A DNA stretch of 64,000 bases from Pinus tabuliformis (lineage: Eukaryota > Streptophyta > Pinopsida > Pinales > Pinaceae). The notes beneath the pieces are model-generated. The model saw only the letters and a program-made list of their open reading frames with translations. It ran no database searches and was not told where the DNA came from. The stretch spans positions 451,670,014-451,734,013 of the forward strand of contig CM062810.1 of the NCBI GenBank assembly GCA_031772625.1, in the 5' to 3' direction. Shown here piece after piece: positions 38,048 to 49,300 of this stretch (position 1 is the first letter of the stretch; every line of letters begins with the position of its first letter). A program made the position numbers and the translations under genes.

Positions 38048-39863
38048 TCATTTTTCCAACCCTGAAACGCCCATTGTTTCTCTACACCAAGAGATCTTCT
38101 CAGAGCTCATAGATTTTTTCAATGCATCTACAGTATTCTTCAAAGTGTCCACCTTTACCAGCAACACCTTTTTGTCTTCTATCATATCCCTCACAAAGTG
38201 ATATTGAACATCAATGTGCTTTGTCTTTGAATGATAAGTAGGGTTCCTTGCCAAGAAAATTGCACTCTCGCGTCACAGTCTATTCTTAGAGCTCCCTATA
38301 CTAACCCCATACTTGAACACAATCTCTACAACCAAATTTGCTTCCTTGCTTGCATCAGTGGCTGCCATGTATTCTGCCTCTGTAGTTGATAGTGCCACTA
38401 CAGATTGTTTCTTACTCATCCAACTGACTGCACCTCCAAATAGGTTAAACACATACCCACTTGTAGATCTTCTCTGATCCAGATCTCCAGCCCAGTCTGC
38501 ATCAACAAAGCCATGAATATCCAACACTCTATCGAATCTTGGTCTTCCTTGGTAACGGAAACCATAATCACTAGTGCCACGCAAATACCTGAAAACCTAC
38601 TTCACTGTTGTCTAGTACTCCTTCCCTGGTTTTGACATAAACTTGCTCAATACTCCCACTGCATGAGCAATGTATGGTATAGTACAGACTGTTGCATACA
38701 TTAGGTTACTGACTGCAATTGCATATGGAACACGGGACATATCCTCTTCTTCTTCTTGTGTCTTGGGACACTGTTCAGCAGATAGATTTACACCTACAGG
38801 AATAGGAACCTTCACTGGTTTACAATCCTACATATTAAACCTCTGCAATATTGTCTTGACATACTTCCTCTGGTTTAACCAGAGCTTCCTCTTTTCCTGA
38901 TCATTTTTAATTTCCATGCCCAAAATATAGTTTGCATCACCAAGATCTTTCATGTCGAATTTGGACGACAATTTGGTCTTCAAATCATGAATAATTTCTT
39001 TGTCATTTCCAACTAGCAACATATCATCCACATACAAGACTAGATAAGTAACATGGTCACCAATTAATTTAAAATACACATAATGATCTACTTTGCTTCT
39101 GGTGAAGCCAAGTCCCCGTATAAATGTATCAAATTTTTGATACCACATCCTTGGTCACTGTTTTAACCCATACAGAGACTTCTTTAACTTGCATACCAGT
39201 TCTTTCTTACCCTTCACCACAAAGCCTTTAGGTTTCTTCATGTAGATCTCCTCCTCCAGATCCCCATAAAGAATTGATGTCTTCACATCCATCTGTTCTA
39301 CCTCAAAATCAAAGGCAGCTGCAATAGATAAAAGTAACCTAATAGAAGTTACCTTGGCAACAGGAGAAAAAATATCACCAAAATCAATTCCTGGCACCAG
39401 GGAATAACCTTTTGCTACCAACCGAGCTTTATATTTCTCCACTTTTCCTTCTGCATTTGTCTTCTTCTTGAACACCCATTTGCTGCCAATGGGTTTCCTT
39501 CCAACCGGAAACTACATCAGATCCCAAGCCTCATTTTTGTGCAAAGATGCCATTTCATCAACCATGGCCTCTTTCGAGAGTTTTCCATCCTCTGAATCTA
39601 CTGCTTCCTTCAAAGTTTCGGGATCATCATCAGTAATAGATAAAGAAAAATTTGAATAGAAAGCAGATTGACTATACCTTTCTGGCTGCCCTCTTTCTCG
39701 AACTGATCTTCTCTCACCCAGAGTTTGTGGCTCTTCATCTTCTGATTCCTCCTCTACTGTAGAGTCTGATTCTTCCTCCTTAAGCTCAAACTCTATCTTC
39801 TCAGGTTCCTTTGGTTGGACTTCATGTTTAATATCATCTTTCACTTCCCTGAACACCACTTCT
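38048..39863 (-). pseudogene. RT and RNase H of copia D
   Basis: Copies element RNA into DNA and removes the RNA. After an acidic integrase-RT linker (39859-39512, Glu-rich) come KYKARLVAKGYS and DFGDIFSPVAK (39475-39155), then VLYVDDMLLVGND with the Y-V-D-D site intact (39148-38828), then KFMSKPGKEY. RNase H (38584-38273) reads GFVDADWAGD, STSGYVFN and STTEAEYMAATDASKEA, with Asp, Glu and Asp present. The frame is shared throughout and is broken by stops near 39512, 39155, 38828, 38612 and 38273. The last block (38254-38048) is a C-terminal extension containing HIDVQYHFVRD. It is a dead copy with intact catalytic residues. Confidence 0.93.
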
Positions 39864-40090
39864 CAGTTGTACACAACCTTTCTTTTTGTTGAGTTCCAAA
39901 GCTTATACCCCTTTAAACCATCCTTATACCCAATAAAGATGCACTTTTCAGATTTACTATCCAACTTGGTTCATTTTTCCTTTGGAACATGTACATATGC
40001 ATCACATCCAAATACCCTCGGATGTGAAAGAGAGGATTTCTTACCAGTCCATACCTCTTGTGAAGTCTTATCCTCCAACGCTGATGAAGG

Positions 40091-40760
40091 TTATTTGTTG
40101 ACTAGATAACATGGTGTCTCGACCGCTTCTGCCCAGAATTCATGTTTTAACCTGGCACCACTGAGCATGCTTCTTGCCCTTTCCATCAATGTCTTGTTCA
40201 TTCTTTCTACAACTCCATTTTTATGAGGTGTACATGGAGTAGTCTTCTGTTGTGCTATACCACACTTCTTACAGAATTCTTCAAATTCCTTACTGCAAAA
40301 CTCTCCACCATTATCTGTCCTGAGCACCTTTATCTTCTTCTCTGTCTGGTTTTCCACCAGAGCCTTAAATTCTTTAAACCTGTCAAAGACTTCAGATTTC
40401 CTCTTAAGGAAATATATCCATGTATTCCTCGAGAAGTCATCTATAAATGATACATAGTACACATACTTACCTAGTGATGGAACCTTCACAAGTCCAAACA
40501 CATCACTGTGCACAAGCTCTAATATCTATTTCGCCCTCTTACCACCAGAGGGGAAACTCCCCTGATTCTACTTCCCATACACACAATTTTCACAGAAATC
40601 AAAGTCCAAAGATTTATTCCTCATACCTTCTACCATACCTTTATCATGAAGTATTCTAAGGCCCTTCTCTCCAATACGTCCAAGCCTTTGATGACACAAC
40701 ATGGTCTTCTCTCCAGAGACCACTAGATTTTCAGCTCCACTTTCCGGAACCACAGAACGG
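40091..40760 (-). pseudogene. Integrase of copia D
   Basis: The zinc finger (40753-40568) shows LCHQRLGRIG and FCENCVYGK. The core (40513-40091) shows FIDDFSR, LRTDNGGEF and NGVVERMN, so the D, D and E catalytic residues are all present. EARSMLS-like (ERARSMLS) and FWAEAVETPCYLVN blocks, typical of copia, follow. Stops at 40568 and 40091 split the frame. The following C-terminal part runs to 39867 without a long open frame. Confidence 0.93.
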
Positions 40761-40810
40761 TTGCACCCATCAACAACAGTACTACCTTGCAGCTTGTACA
40801 GAGTTCCAAT

Positions 40811-41537
40811 TCAAACTCCCAGTATCAATACCAGTGCTCCCCAAACGATCTTGCAGGTATCCTTCTTGAACACTGTTTTTACACCAACATCATCCAACTT
40901 GCTTACAGAAATCAGATTTCTGGCCAATGCAAGAATATGCAGAACACCCGGAAGTGTTCTAACCCTTCCATCTTGCAGCTTCAACTTTACTTCTCCGCGA
41001 CCAATGATTCTAGCCTTCCTATCATACCCTAAGGAGACATCACCACCATCGTATTTCTCATACTCGCAGAACCACTCTCTATGGGGAGTGAAGTGAAAGG
41101 ATGCACTTGAGTCAATCAACCATGCCTCATGATCTACATGTGTACTTGAAGAAGCCAAGTACACATCCCCACCTTCATCTGAGGTGGTTTTCGCCTCTGC
41201 AGAAGGAGCATCATTAGATCCCTTTCCTCTATCAGGAGCTTTAAATTTACAGTCCCTTTTGAAGTGCCCTTCCTTTCTACATTTCCAGCACGCCACCTTT
41301 ACACATTTTCTTGGAGATTTAGATGTCCCTCTAGATTTAGATCTCCCACACAATGACTTATTTTTGTTTCTATTCTGGGACTGTCCTCGTACAGACAATG
41401 CATCACCATTTTTTCTCTCCATATTTTTCCATCTCATCTCCTCCATCAACAAGGTTGAGACTATTCCATCAAACTGCAAGGCAGTTACATTGCTACCTAT
41501 TGCAATAACCAGACTATCCCACGAATCTGGTAGAGAA
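40811..41537 (-). pseudogene. Gag C-terminus and protease of copia D
   Basis: The frame starts in gag (PDSWDSLVIAIGS just upstream of 41479). It has the CCHC zinc knuckle CWKCRKEGHFKRDC and then the protease site as WLIDSSASFHFTPHREWF, with Asp-Ser-Ser where copia usually has Asp-Ser-Gly. The Gly-to-Ser change at the active site may itself inactivate it. At 41537 the copia sequence stops abruptly at the junction with element E. The rest of gag lies at 46329-46615. Confidence 0.9.
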
Positions 41538-42625
41538 GAAAATGAAAACCTCTAAAGCTCTAGCACGATTTATGAAGAAGAGGAAGAAATTCAACATGAT
41601 ATAGAAAAATTACGAGACTAAGTGCAACAAGTGTCACTTGCACAAAAAGGAACAGAATCTAAGATGGATGGTTTAAAAAAATATGTAGAAGATAAGATGG
41701 ATGGTTTAAAGAAAGGCGTAAAAGCTAAGATGGATTGTTTAAAGAAAGGCGTAGAAGCTAAGATGGATGATTTTAAGATAGATTTGAAGACAAACATGGA
41801 AGAATTGAAAGGCTCACTAATGGTGAAAGGGTAGTAAAGGAAGCTCATGATGAGAACAAAGGAAATGTTAATCATGATTCCATAGACTCTAATGTTGGAT
41901 TGAAGACCCACCATATTCCAAAAATCGATATGAGGAAGTTTGATGGCAAGGATCCTGCAACATGGATATTACAGATGGAGCAATTCTTCGATCTCAATAA
42001 TGTGCAAAACACACAAAAGGTATGTATGACAACTTTATATTTGGAACCAAATCAGTTTGTATGGTATCAATGGCTTTGCTCTCATAAAAAATTTATCACT
42101 TGGGAAATTTTTACGGAAGAATTGATAGCACATTATGAGGATACAAAAAGCAACACTTTTTTTAGCCAATTGATAAGTCTCAAACAAAAGGGTTCAATAA
42201 TGGAGCACATTGAGGAGTTCCAAAAATTTAACATAAGGGTAAAAGATATTCCAGAGGAGCATAGGATTGATGTGTTCATAGGGTCTTTAAAGGATAATAT
42301 CCAACATGATGTTCGCCTTTGGGAACCTGATTCATTAGAGAAGGCATTCAAGTTAGCAAGAAAAATGGAAAAAAAAATTATGGCAACCAGGAAGCATACC
42401 ACTCACAACTATAAATACGGAAGTGTTGTTGCCCCTAGTCTTCCACAACCTATAAGGTTGACACCACAACAATTGGAAGAAAAAAGAGCAAAAGGGATTT
42501 GTTACAGTTGTGATAGAAAATACACTAAAGGTCATAAGTTTGTTGAGAAGAAATTATTCTACATAGATTGTGAAGAGGAAGAAGAAAAGGAGCAAGAAAG
42601 GTCAAAAGAAGAGGATATACTCTAG
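41538..42625 (+). pseudogene. Gag of chromovirus E
   Basis: The N-terminal part (41622-41834) has four 33-bp repeats starting at 41661, 41694, 41727 and 41760, coding KMDGLKKxVxx units. This 11-residue period suggests a hendecad coiled coil. A frame change near 41815 leads into 41900-42625, which has KIDMRKFDGKDPATWILQ and QMEQFFDL, the chromovirus gag core. The zinc knuckle follows as CYSCDRKYTKGHKF, with the last Cys changed to Phe, then a Glu/Lys-rich tail. The start codon and true N-terminus are lost with the 5' LTR. Confidence 0.88.
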
Positions 42626-42985
42626 GAACAAAGCCTAAATGAAGAACAAATAAATCTGACCATATATTGTAATGCATTGGTGCGAATTACCACTCTTCAA
42701 ACCATCAAGATAGAAGGACAAATCAAAAAGAAAAAGGTAATAGTGTTGATTGATTCAGGAAGCACCCACAATTTTGTTCATTGTAAGGTAGCAAAAGAAT
42801 TGAGTTGCTTCCTATACCCAGCGCCAGAGTGTCAAGTGATGATTGCAAATGGAGGAACAATAAATTGCTCTAGAAAGTGCCATAATATCAAGCTATCCAT
42901 GGGAGAATATGTATTGACTAGCCCAATGCTTTCCATTCCAATGGGAGATGTTGATGTTGTACTAGGAGTCTAATGGCTACAATAT
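42626..42985 (+). pseudogene. Protease of chromovirus E
   Basis: Same frame as gag after a TAG. The active site is VLIDSGSTHNFV (D-S-G-S), followed by MIANGGTI and the C-terminal VDVVLGV block. A TAA follows directly where the family reads into W-L-x-x-L-G. It would mature the Gag-Pol product. Confidence 0.9.
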
Positions 42986-44578
42986 TTGGGTACCATAGTT
43001 TTTAATTTTCAAGAAATTTTCATCAAATTTTCTACGGAAGGAAAGGAAGTTGAATTAAGAGGTATTATAGGGAGACCAAGAAAGATAATCAGCTCTAATC
43101 GTATGACAAAGCTTCTAAAAAAGGAGCAAAGAGGTGTAATTGCACAATTATGTTCGCTAGATGTTTCCACATCAGAATCATCTATTTCTCCAGATCTCCA
43201 AAAAGTCCTGGAAAATCACTCCAAGGTATTTGAGACTCCCAAAGTTCTCCCACCTATGCGTGATCATGATCATTCTATTCATCTAATTCCAGGAAGTGTT
43301 CCTCCAAACATTAGCCCGTACAAGTATCCCTATGTCCAAAAGAGTGAAATTGAATGTATGGTTGCAGAAATGCTAGAGGCTGGTACAATTCAGCCGAGTC
43401 AAAGTTCTTTCTCTGCTCCAATAGTATTGGTGCACAAAAATGATGGATCATGGCGCATGTGTCCATATTATAGGGAGCTCAACAAGCTCACTATTAAAGA
43501 TAAGTTCCCCATTCTTGTCATTGATGAATTACTGGATGAATTGCATGGATCAATTTACTTCACCAAGTTGGATCTTCATTCAGGATATCATCAAATCATA
43601 ATGAAGACTGAAGACATTCTGAAAACAAAATTTAGAACTTATGAGGGTCATTATGAATTTTTGGTCATGCCTTTTGGCCTTAGCAATGCACCTTCAACAG
43701 TTCAAGGTTTGATCAATTCAATTTTCAAACCATTCCTTAGAAAATTTGTGTTAGTATTTTTTGATGATATACTAATCCACAGCAACTCTTGGAAGGATCA
43801 TGTTGAACATGTTGACAGGGTGCTACAACTATTGGAGGAGAAACAATTATATGCAAAAAGATCCAAATGTTTCTTTGAAGTCTAGGAGGTGGAATATCTG
43901 GGTCATATTGTATCTCATGAAGGAGTTAAGGTAGACCCTAGAAAAATTAAAGCCATTAAGGAATGGAAAATCCCCACATCCATAAAGCATCTGCAAGGAT
44001 TTCTTGGGTTGACAGGGTATTATTGCAATTTTGTTAAGAATTATGGGAGAATAGCAACACCTCTAACAACATTATTGAAGAAAGATGCATTTTCATGGAC
44101 TTCAAAAGCAATAAAGGCCTTTGAACATCTTAAAGAGGCAATGTGGCAAGCACCGGTCCTAGCTACACCGGACTTCAAAAAAACCTTTATTGTGAAATGT
44201 GATGCTTCAGGAAATGGAATTGGTGCTATTCTAATGCAAGATGAAAGACCCATTGCTTTTGAAAGTCGTCCAATCAAGGGAAAGTTTTTAAGCAAAGCTA
44301 TTTATGAGAAGGAAATGTTGGCAATACTCCATGCACTTAAGAAATGGCGACCCTACCTAATGGGAAGACACTTCCAGGTAAAAACGGATCATGATAGCCT
44401 TGAATACTTTTTAGAACAAAGATTATCCTTTGAAGAGCAACAAAAGTGGGTCACAAAGATGTTGGGTTATGACTTTGAAATCGTCTACAAAAAAGGGAAT
44501 CAAAATGTGGTGGCAGATGCACTCTCAAGAAAGGATGAGGATGTGGAAGCATTGTTGTGTGCCATTTCTATTATCTAA
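42986..44578 (+). pseudogene. RT and RNase H of chromovirus E
   Basis: 42986-43885 contains AGTIQPSQSSFSAPIVLV, the first RT block, K-L-D-L-H-S-G-Y-H-Q, FLVMPFGLSNAPSTVQ and VLVFFDDILIHS (F-D-D in place of Y-D-D is common in this group). A TAG at 43883 precedes EYLGHIVSHEGV and the thumb. RNase H follows with VKCDASGNGIGA, YEKEMLAILHAL and KTDHDSLEYF, all three acids present, then ADALSRK. It is in frame with gag and integrase. Apart from stops, catalytic residues are intact. Confidence 0.93.
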
Positions 44579-46012
44579 CTAGATTGGATAAATGAAGCAA
44601 GGGAGGAATGGAAGAATGACGAAGAAGTGTGGGCACTTATTCGAAAGTTACAACAAGATTCCAATACGTCTGATACATTTAGCTGGCAAAATCATTTGTT
44701 ATGGTACAAAGATTGCGTATACCTCTTTAAGAATTCCCAGCTAAAACAAAAGATTCTTATGTAATTGCAAACTTCTCCCTTAGGAGGGCACTCAAGATTT
44801 TTAAAAACCTACCACAGGGTTAAGAAGGAATTTTTTTGGGATGGCCTTAAATCAGATATTCAAAAGTTTGTGGCAGAATGTTTGGTTTGCTAGCAAAATA
44901 AAATTGAAACAATTAAGGCACCGGGTCTATTACAACCTTTATCCATTCCAAGCCAACGTTGGGAGGAGGTTTCAATGGATTTTATCACAGGTTTACCCAA
45001 GTCTGAGGGAAAGAGTGTCATCATGGTGGTAGTTGAAAGAATTACCAAGTATGCACACTTTTGTGCATTATCACATCCATTTAAAGCCAGTACATTTTCT
45101 ACTACACTTATGGAAACAATTCAAAAGCTACATGGAAACCCAAAGATTATTGTAAGTGACAGAGATCCCATTTTCACTGGAAATTTTTGGACAGAATTAT
45201 TTTCTTGTCTTGGTACTCAGTTAGCTCATAGCTCATCTTGTCATCCTCAATCTGATGGGAAAACTGAGATAGTAAACAAATGTTTGGAAGGATATCTTCG
45301 TTGCTTTGTATCTGATAAAAAAACACAATGGGTCAAATGGTTGCCTCTGGCTAAATGGTGGTATAACACTTCCTTCCATACAACAACAAAAATGACCCCA
45401 TTTATGGCACTTTATGGGTATCAACCACCATCCATCAGATCATATGTAAGAGAAAATTCTAAGGTTCAGGCAGTGGAACATCACATTGAACATCAACAAC
45501 AAGTCCTCAAACTCTTAAAGGATAACCTCGTGTTGGCACAAAATAGAATGAAACAACAAGCAGATCAACATCGCAGTGAAAGAAGTTTTGATGTAGGTGA
45601 TTGGGTATTCCTACGGCTACAACCATATAAGCAAATGTCCCTCAAGCAAGCTAAGAAGGATAATAAATTATCACCAAAGTATTATGGTCCGTACAAGGTG
45701 TTGCAAAAGATTGGTACTTTTGCATACAAATTGGAGCTTCCTACAGCTTCTCAATTGCACCCAGTCTTCCATGTTTCATGTTTAAAGAAGGTTATAGGCA
45801 ACAAGCTCCCAGTTCAAACAATATTGCCAGAACTTGACGAGGAAGGAAAAATTATATTAGAACCGGAAGCAGTCACAGAAACAAGAACTCGAGAGCTACG
45901 AAATCGATTAATTTCAGAGTATCTTATCAAGTGGAAGAACTTATCCGCTGAAGATTCCACATGGGAGGATGAGAATTTTATGCAAAAGTATCCAGAACTA
46001 CTCAAGCATTGA
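44579..46012 (+). pseudogene. Integrase with chromodomain of element E
   Basis: The zinc-finger region (44770-44900) has GGHSRFLKTYHRV and AECLVC, with stops at 44761 and 44893. The core from 44975 has MDFITGLPKSEG, VVVERITKYAHF (the family's first catalytic Asp is Glu here), IVSDRDPIFTG (second Asp) and DGKTEIVNK (Glu). GDWVFLRLQPYKQ and GPYKVLQKIG form the C-terminal domain, then FHVSCLKKVIG. The last 60 residues are the chromodomain (EYLIKWKNLSAEDSTWED), which in this group is thought to direct integration to marked chromatin. The Asp-to-Glu change probably impairs catalysis. Confidence 0.93.
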
Positions 46013-46027
46013 GGACAACACTTTTTT

Positions 46028-46041
46028 GGAGGGGAGGGGCA
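46028..46041 (+). other. Polypurine tract of element E
   Basis: GGAGGGGAGGGG runs up to the LTR start; second-strand primer site. Confidence 0.9.
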
Positions 46042-46328
46042 TGTTGGGTCCCCATAATACTAGTGATTATCGCATTACTATTATAGTTATAGCCCTTATT
46101 AATATTGTTGTGCCCCTATTGCCCCCATATGTTATTAGTGTGCCCCATAGAATCCCTCTATTTTTATTTTTGTGGCTTTATATTATTATTGTTAGGTCGA
46201 CTAGATTATATTGTGACTCCTTAGACTCCTATATATAGAAAGGAGGTTTTTTCATTTGAATCATCCAAGAATTGTTCATTTATGTAATGTAAAGGAGGTT
46301 GCCCCCTCGAAGAGGCTGAATTCTAACA
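46042..46328 (+). repeat. 3' LTR of element E
   Basis: 287 bp, TGTTGGG...TTCTAACA. The right end is fixed by the return of copia gag at 46329. It contains a TATA box (46230-46238). Confidence 0.88.
46230..46238 (+). promoter_or_regulatory. TATA box in LTR of element E
   Basis: TATATATAG, about 90 bp from the LTR end and followed by a purine-rich leader. With the 5' LTR gone, it could only drive transcription outwards into copia D antisense. Confidence 0.6.
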
Positions 46329-46615
46329 CATTGATCTATCTTTTCTATCTTTTCTTGAGCAGGTTTCATAGCACACTCCCGTTGGTTTAGTACCCAGATC
46401 TACCGCAATCCACTGATCCTTATCCACCAACAGATCCTCCATCTTGAGTTTCCAAAACTCAAAGCTCTAACCATTAAATTTCTCGATCTCTATCTTTCCA
46501 CTGCTCGCCATCTACTTTCACCACCAGAATCAATCTCCCAGATCTCCCACTGAGTAGGGTCTACCACAGGCCCGAGCAAAAGCCCTCAGCAATAAAGTCG
46601 TCCCCTTGAAGCCAA
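46329..46615 (-). pseudogene. N-terminal gag of copia D
   Basis: Codon-by-codon alignment with the D2 gag (51109-51290) shows the same start region: in D2 it reads MASSGKMEIDKFNGQSFELWKL, and here the same order is present with stops. It runs up to 46329, where element E's LTR abuts. About 280 bp of gag between here and 41537 is missing. Confidence 0.8.
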
Positions 46616-46619
46616 AAAA

Positions 46620-46631
46620 ACTCTGATACCA
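46620..46631 (-). other. Primer-binding site of copia D
   Basis: TGGTATCAGAGT on the minus strand, two bases after the 5' LTR. It fits the initiator-Met tRNA end used by plant copia elements. Confidence 0.9.
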
Positions 46632-46633
46632 AA

Positions 46634-47007
46634 TGAAGGTTTTAACCCCGTATAGAAATTACCTGCATACAAATTCTAAAACATAGAAAATAAACAATGC
46701 GAGACCATAACACATAAAACACATATACACAGAGATTTTCCCACTGGATCCCAAAACCGGGACTACCAGCTTGATTTTTCATTATGTTCCTTTCAATGTT
46801 ACAATACATATTTATACATGCCAAAGCATTCAATACCATGGACCGAAAAACCATCGCACCCAAAACCATGGACCGAAAACCATAGGTAGGTTCGCCCCCC
46901 TCAAACCCCCCGAACAAGGGGGGTTGCTGCCCCCCCTGTGACCCACCTTCTAACTCCCCGGTTCGCTACGTGGGTTATTCATGGAAAGAATATAACACAA
47001 CCCAACA
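46634..47007 (-). repeat. Right LTR of copia D (5' LTR)
   Basis: 374 bp, TGAAGG...CCCAACA. A TATA box (TATAAATA) lies at 46809-46816 on the minus strand. Confidence 0.93.
46809..46816 (-). promoter_or_regulatory. TATA box in 5' LTR of copia D
   Basis: TATAAATA on the minus strand, conserved at 50805-50812 in the plus-strand LTR of D2. Confidence 0.6.
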
Positions 47008-47845
47008 TTCCAGTGCCTTAGATATGCATCAGGGTAGATCGATAGACTTTTAGGGCTCGGTACTGTAAATAAGTTAGAGTTGCCTTGAGACCTTCGCTAA
47101 GGTCCATGATCAATCTTTGTGGACCTTAAACAATTGGTTCACCTACTTTCACACATAAAAAGGAAACCCTATATCGAATTTCATGTATATATACTTAATT
47201 CATCAAAAAACATAAGAGAAATAGCTTTTAATTTTGTGGAAGTGGATAACCATTCATTTGATATACTATTAAAATTGATTCAATGAATTCACATAGCATT
47301 CAATCAATATTTCAGAAAACATATCGTTAATCATCAACATATAACATAAACAAATGCAATGGAAATAATCATTAATTCTTCAAAAAGTTGTCTTTATTGA
47401 TCTTTAATTCTCTGATTACAGACTCTTCTTATTCTGCATACACAACTATAGGGGTCCACGCACTCAGACGCAGACTCTACCCAAGCCTCCTGTGCACTCA
47501 GCTGCAGGAGCCTCCCTTCCTCTACCTAAGTGTACGAAGTAGAGCCTTCCTGCCTTAGCTATTGCTCAAGACAACAGAAACTCTTCAAGATACCACACTC
47601 TCTATCCAAAGTTATCTATAAGACTCACTAAGACTCAACTATTTATACCTTTCCTAATAGAATACCATCGCCCTCGGCTCATGGGTGATTCTTTAAAACC
47701 AAAAAAAAACAGGGGCCTAAGACCCCTTTTACTCCTATCTATCTCCGCACTCTACGTCCACATTTCATGGAGACTTTACATCTTTTACAAAATTCTTTAC
47801 AAAAATGACTAAGTTAGCTCAATTCTACCCATGGGGATGCCATCC
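47008..47845 (-). repeat. Right LTR of element B, second part, with TTCCA duplication
   Basis: TTCCA (47008-47012) is the right target duplication of D. From 47013 the sequence matches 15300-16228 of the left LTR (CCTTAGAT, CTTTGTGGA, GTGGATAACCATTCATTT). The match ends at GCCATCC (47845) about 15 bp short of the expected terminus. Confidence 0.8.
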
Positions 47846-48815
47846 GAAAAAATGTATTAGGATGATTACTTAGTTTACTTCCATTTGTGGATAGATATAT
47901 CAGTGGTACAATAGTGATAGTAAATACTTTAAAAAAGATGGTGGTAGTGGCCTCTACCTCATCTCCCTTATGGGATCATGGTTGGAGGGTTCCATTCACA
48001 CAACCCAAAAACAGATTTATTGTTTGACCACTGCATAACTTAATATTTCTTGTTGGATATATCACTATTTCTAAATTTCTTAGAAGTACCTATAGTTGTT
48101 AGTTTTTTTCCTTGAGTTTACTATGGTTTAGAAGCACTTCCATTCATAAAACTAGCCATTAGCTATTAATAACTATGTTTTACCTAAATTCAACTCATCT
48201 TTTCCATATATAAATGAAGTTGTGCATAGATGAAGAAAAGAATATATGTTGTTGTAGGACTGTGTGAGCTACAGAGCTACCTTGTCTAGCTAGTCTCATC
48301 TAAGTCTTCTCCACCTATTCTGCCAGAGTCCACCAAACCCTATTCAGATATATCTGAAAAGACATCGTTTAGGGCCACAAAATGGCTCTAGAAGATTATG
48401 ACTTGAGAAATTGCCAAAAATCGTAAACAGTGCTACAATTAAAGAAAATAAAACAAATTGTATTGTGTTTCCATGTGGAATTGGAGGGTGGTCAACAATA
48501 TCCTCTTGGATAAGACCCTCACCCCACCAGGTGTTACCCATTTGAAAATGTTCAATAACTCTTTTGGCTAGAGTTTGTTTCTTAGTTCAGCTTCCCCTCC
48601 ATTACACAATAGGAGAAATTTTTCTAGCCCATATCTTCCTATTTAGGGAATTCCTACCCCCATGCAACCATTGGTAGTGCTAGGTCCTTCTTTGATTGAT
48701 TCCTTTCTTGTTGGTGGTTAAGTCATTGGTGGTGGTCTTATACCCAATCTATCTTATGTGGGTGGTAGTATTTTGTTTTCGGAACCCGCTTCAAGTTCTT
48801 AGGGCCTCCCTACTC
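47846..48815. other. Spacer, no gene recognised
   Basis: Short ORFs only, for example 48344-48541, which has no motifs. It is the right flank of element B and the left flank of copia D2. Confidence 0.45.
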
Positions 48816-49287
48816 TGTAGGTTTTAACCCTATAAAAGAATTACTTGCATACAAAGTCTAAAAACAAGAAATAAAAAATGGAGAGAGCATAACACATAAA
48901 ACAAATATACATAGAGATTCCCCCCTGGATCATCCCAAAATCGGGACTACCAGATTGATTTTTCATTACGTTCCTTTCAATGTTACAATACATATAGATA
49001 CATGTCGAGGCATCCATAAACCCAATCCATTAACCCTAGATTAGAACATTACCACAGTTCCCTTGACCGGATATAAAAAATACCATGGACCGAAAACCAT
49101 CGTGCCCAAAACATGTGAAAAATCCATGAACAAAACCATGGGTAGGTCCACTCACTTAATATAGGGTCGATTTTTTTTTTCTCATGGCGTTGCTACAGAA
49201 TCTGTAGAGGGGGGCTACTACCCCCCCTCTAACCCCCCGGCTAGACTATTGGGGCTAGTTGTGTAAAGAGTATAACATAACACAACA
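48816..49287 (-). repeat. Left LTR of copia D2 (3' LTR)
   Basis: 472 bp, TGTAGGTTTTAACCC...CACAACA, followed by the polypurine tract (49288-49300, minus strand). It has C-rich runs like D. Confidence 0.9.
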
Positions 49288-49300
49288 TTCTCCCACTTAT

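Larger units (their letters stand above)
41538..46328 (+). mobile_element. Chromovirus-type Ty3 element E, 5' LTR missing
   Basis: A plus-strand Ty3 element with gag, protease, RT, RNase H, integrase with chromodomain, polypurine tract and a 287-bp 3' LTR. There is no 5' LTR or primer site: gag sequence starts immediately after copia D sequence at 41537. Compared with copy D2, about 280 bp of copia gag is also missing at this junction, so one deletion removed the 5' LTR with flanking copia DNA. Pol is in a single frame with about six stops. Confidence 0.9.
37515..47007 (-). mobile_element. Ty1/copia element D with element E inserted
   Basis: A minus-strand copia element with LTRs 37515-37998 and 46634-47007, a TTCCA target duplication, an initiator-Met-type primer site and a polypurine tract. 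Order: 5' LTR, gag, protease, integrase, RT, RNase H, 3' LTR, which is the copia order (integrase before RT). Every readable block from 41479 to 38048 lies in one frame, so damage is by substitutions to stop codons rather than indels. The Ty3 element E sits in gag. Without E it is about 4.7 kb. Confidence 0.94.
15123..47845 (-). mobile_element. Ty3/gypsy element B, nested and decayed
   Basis: The outer element runs on the minus strand in the order right LTR, gag, protease, gag-like module, RT, RNase H, integrase, accessory ORF, left LTR. The LTRs begin TGTTGG (15123 and 37337), and the left one ends CCAACA (16242), a perfect 6-bp terminal inverted repeat. Element C interrupts it between RNase H and integrase (target CTGGG), and copia D interrupts its right LTR (target TTCCA). 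Without insertions it would be about 12 kb. Its coding parts are full of stops and its LTRs differ strongly, so it is the oldest layer of the nest. The right LTR's last 15 or so bases are not recognisable, and no target duplication could be found. Confidence 0.85.

Noticed and set aside
39867..41096. Plus-strand ORFs over copia D
   Set aside because: Antisense to integrase, protease and gag of copia D.
47846..48815. Search for the target duplication of element B
   Set aside because: The five bases before 15123 (CACGT) are not found next to the right end, whose last bases are lost.
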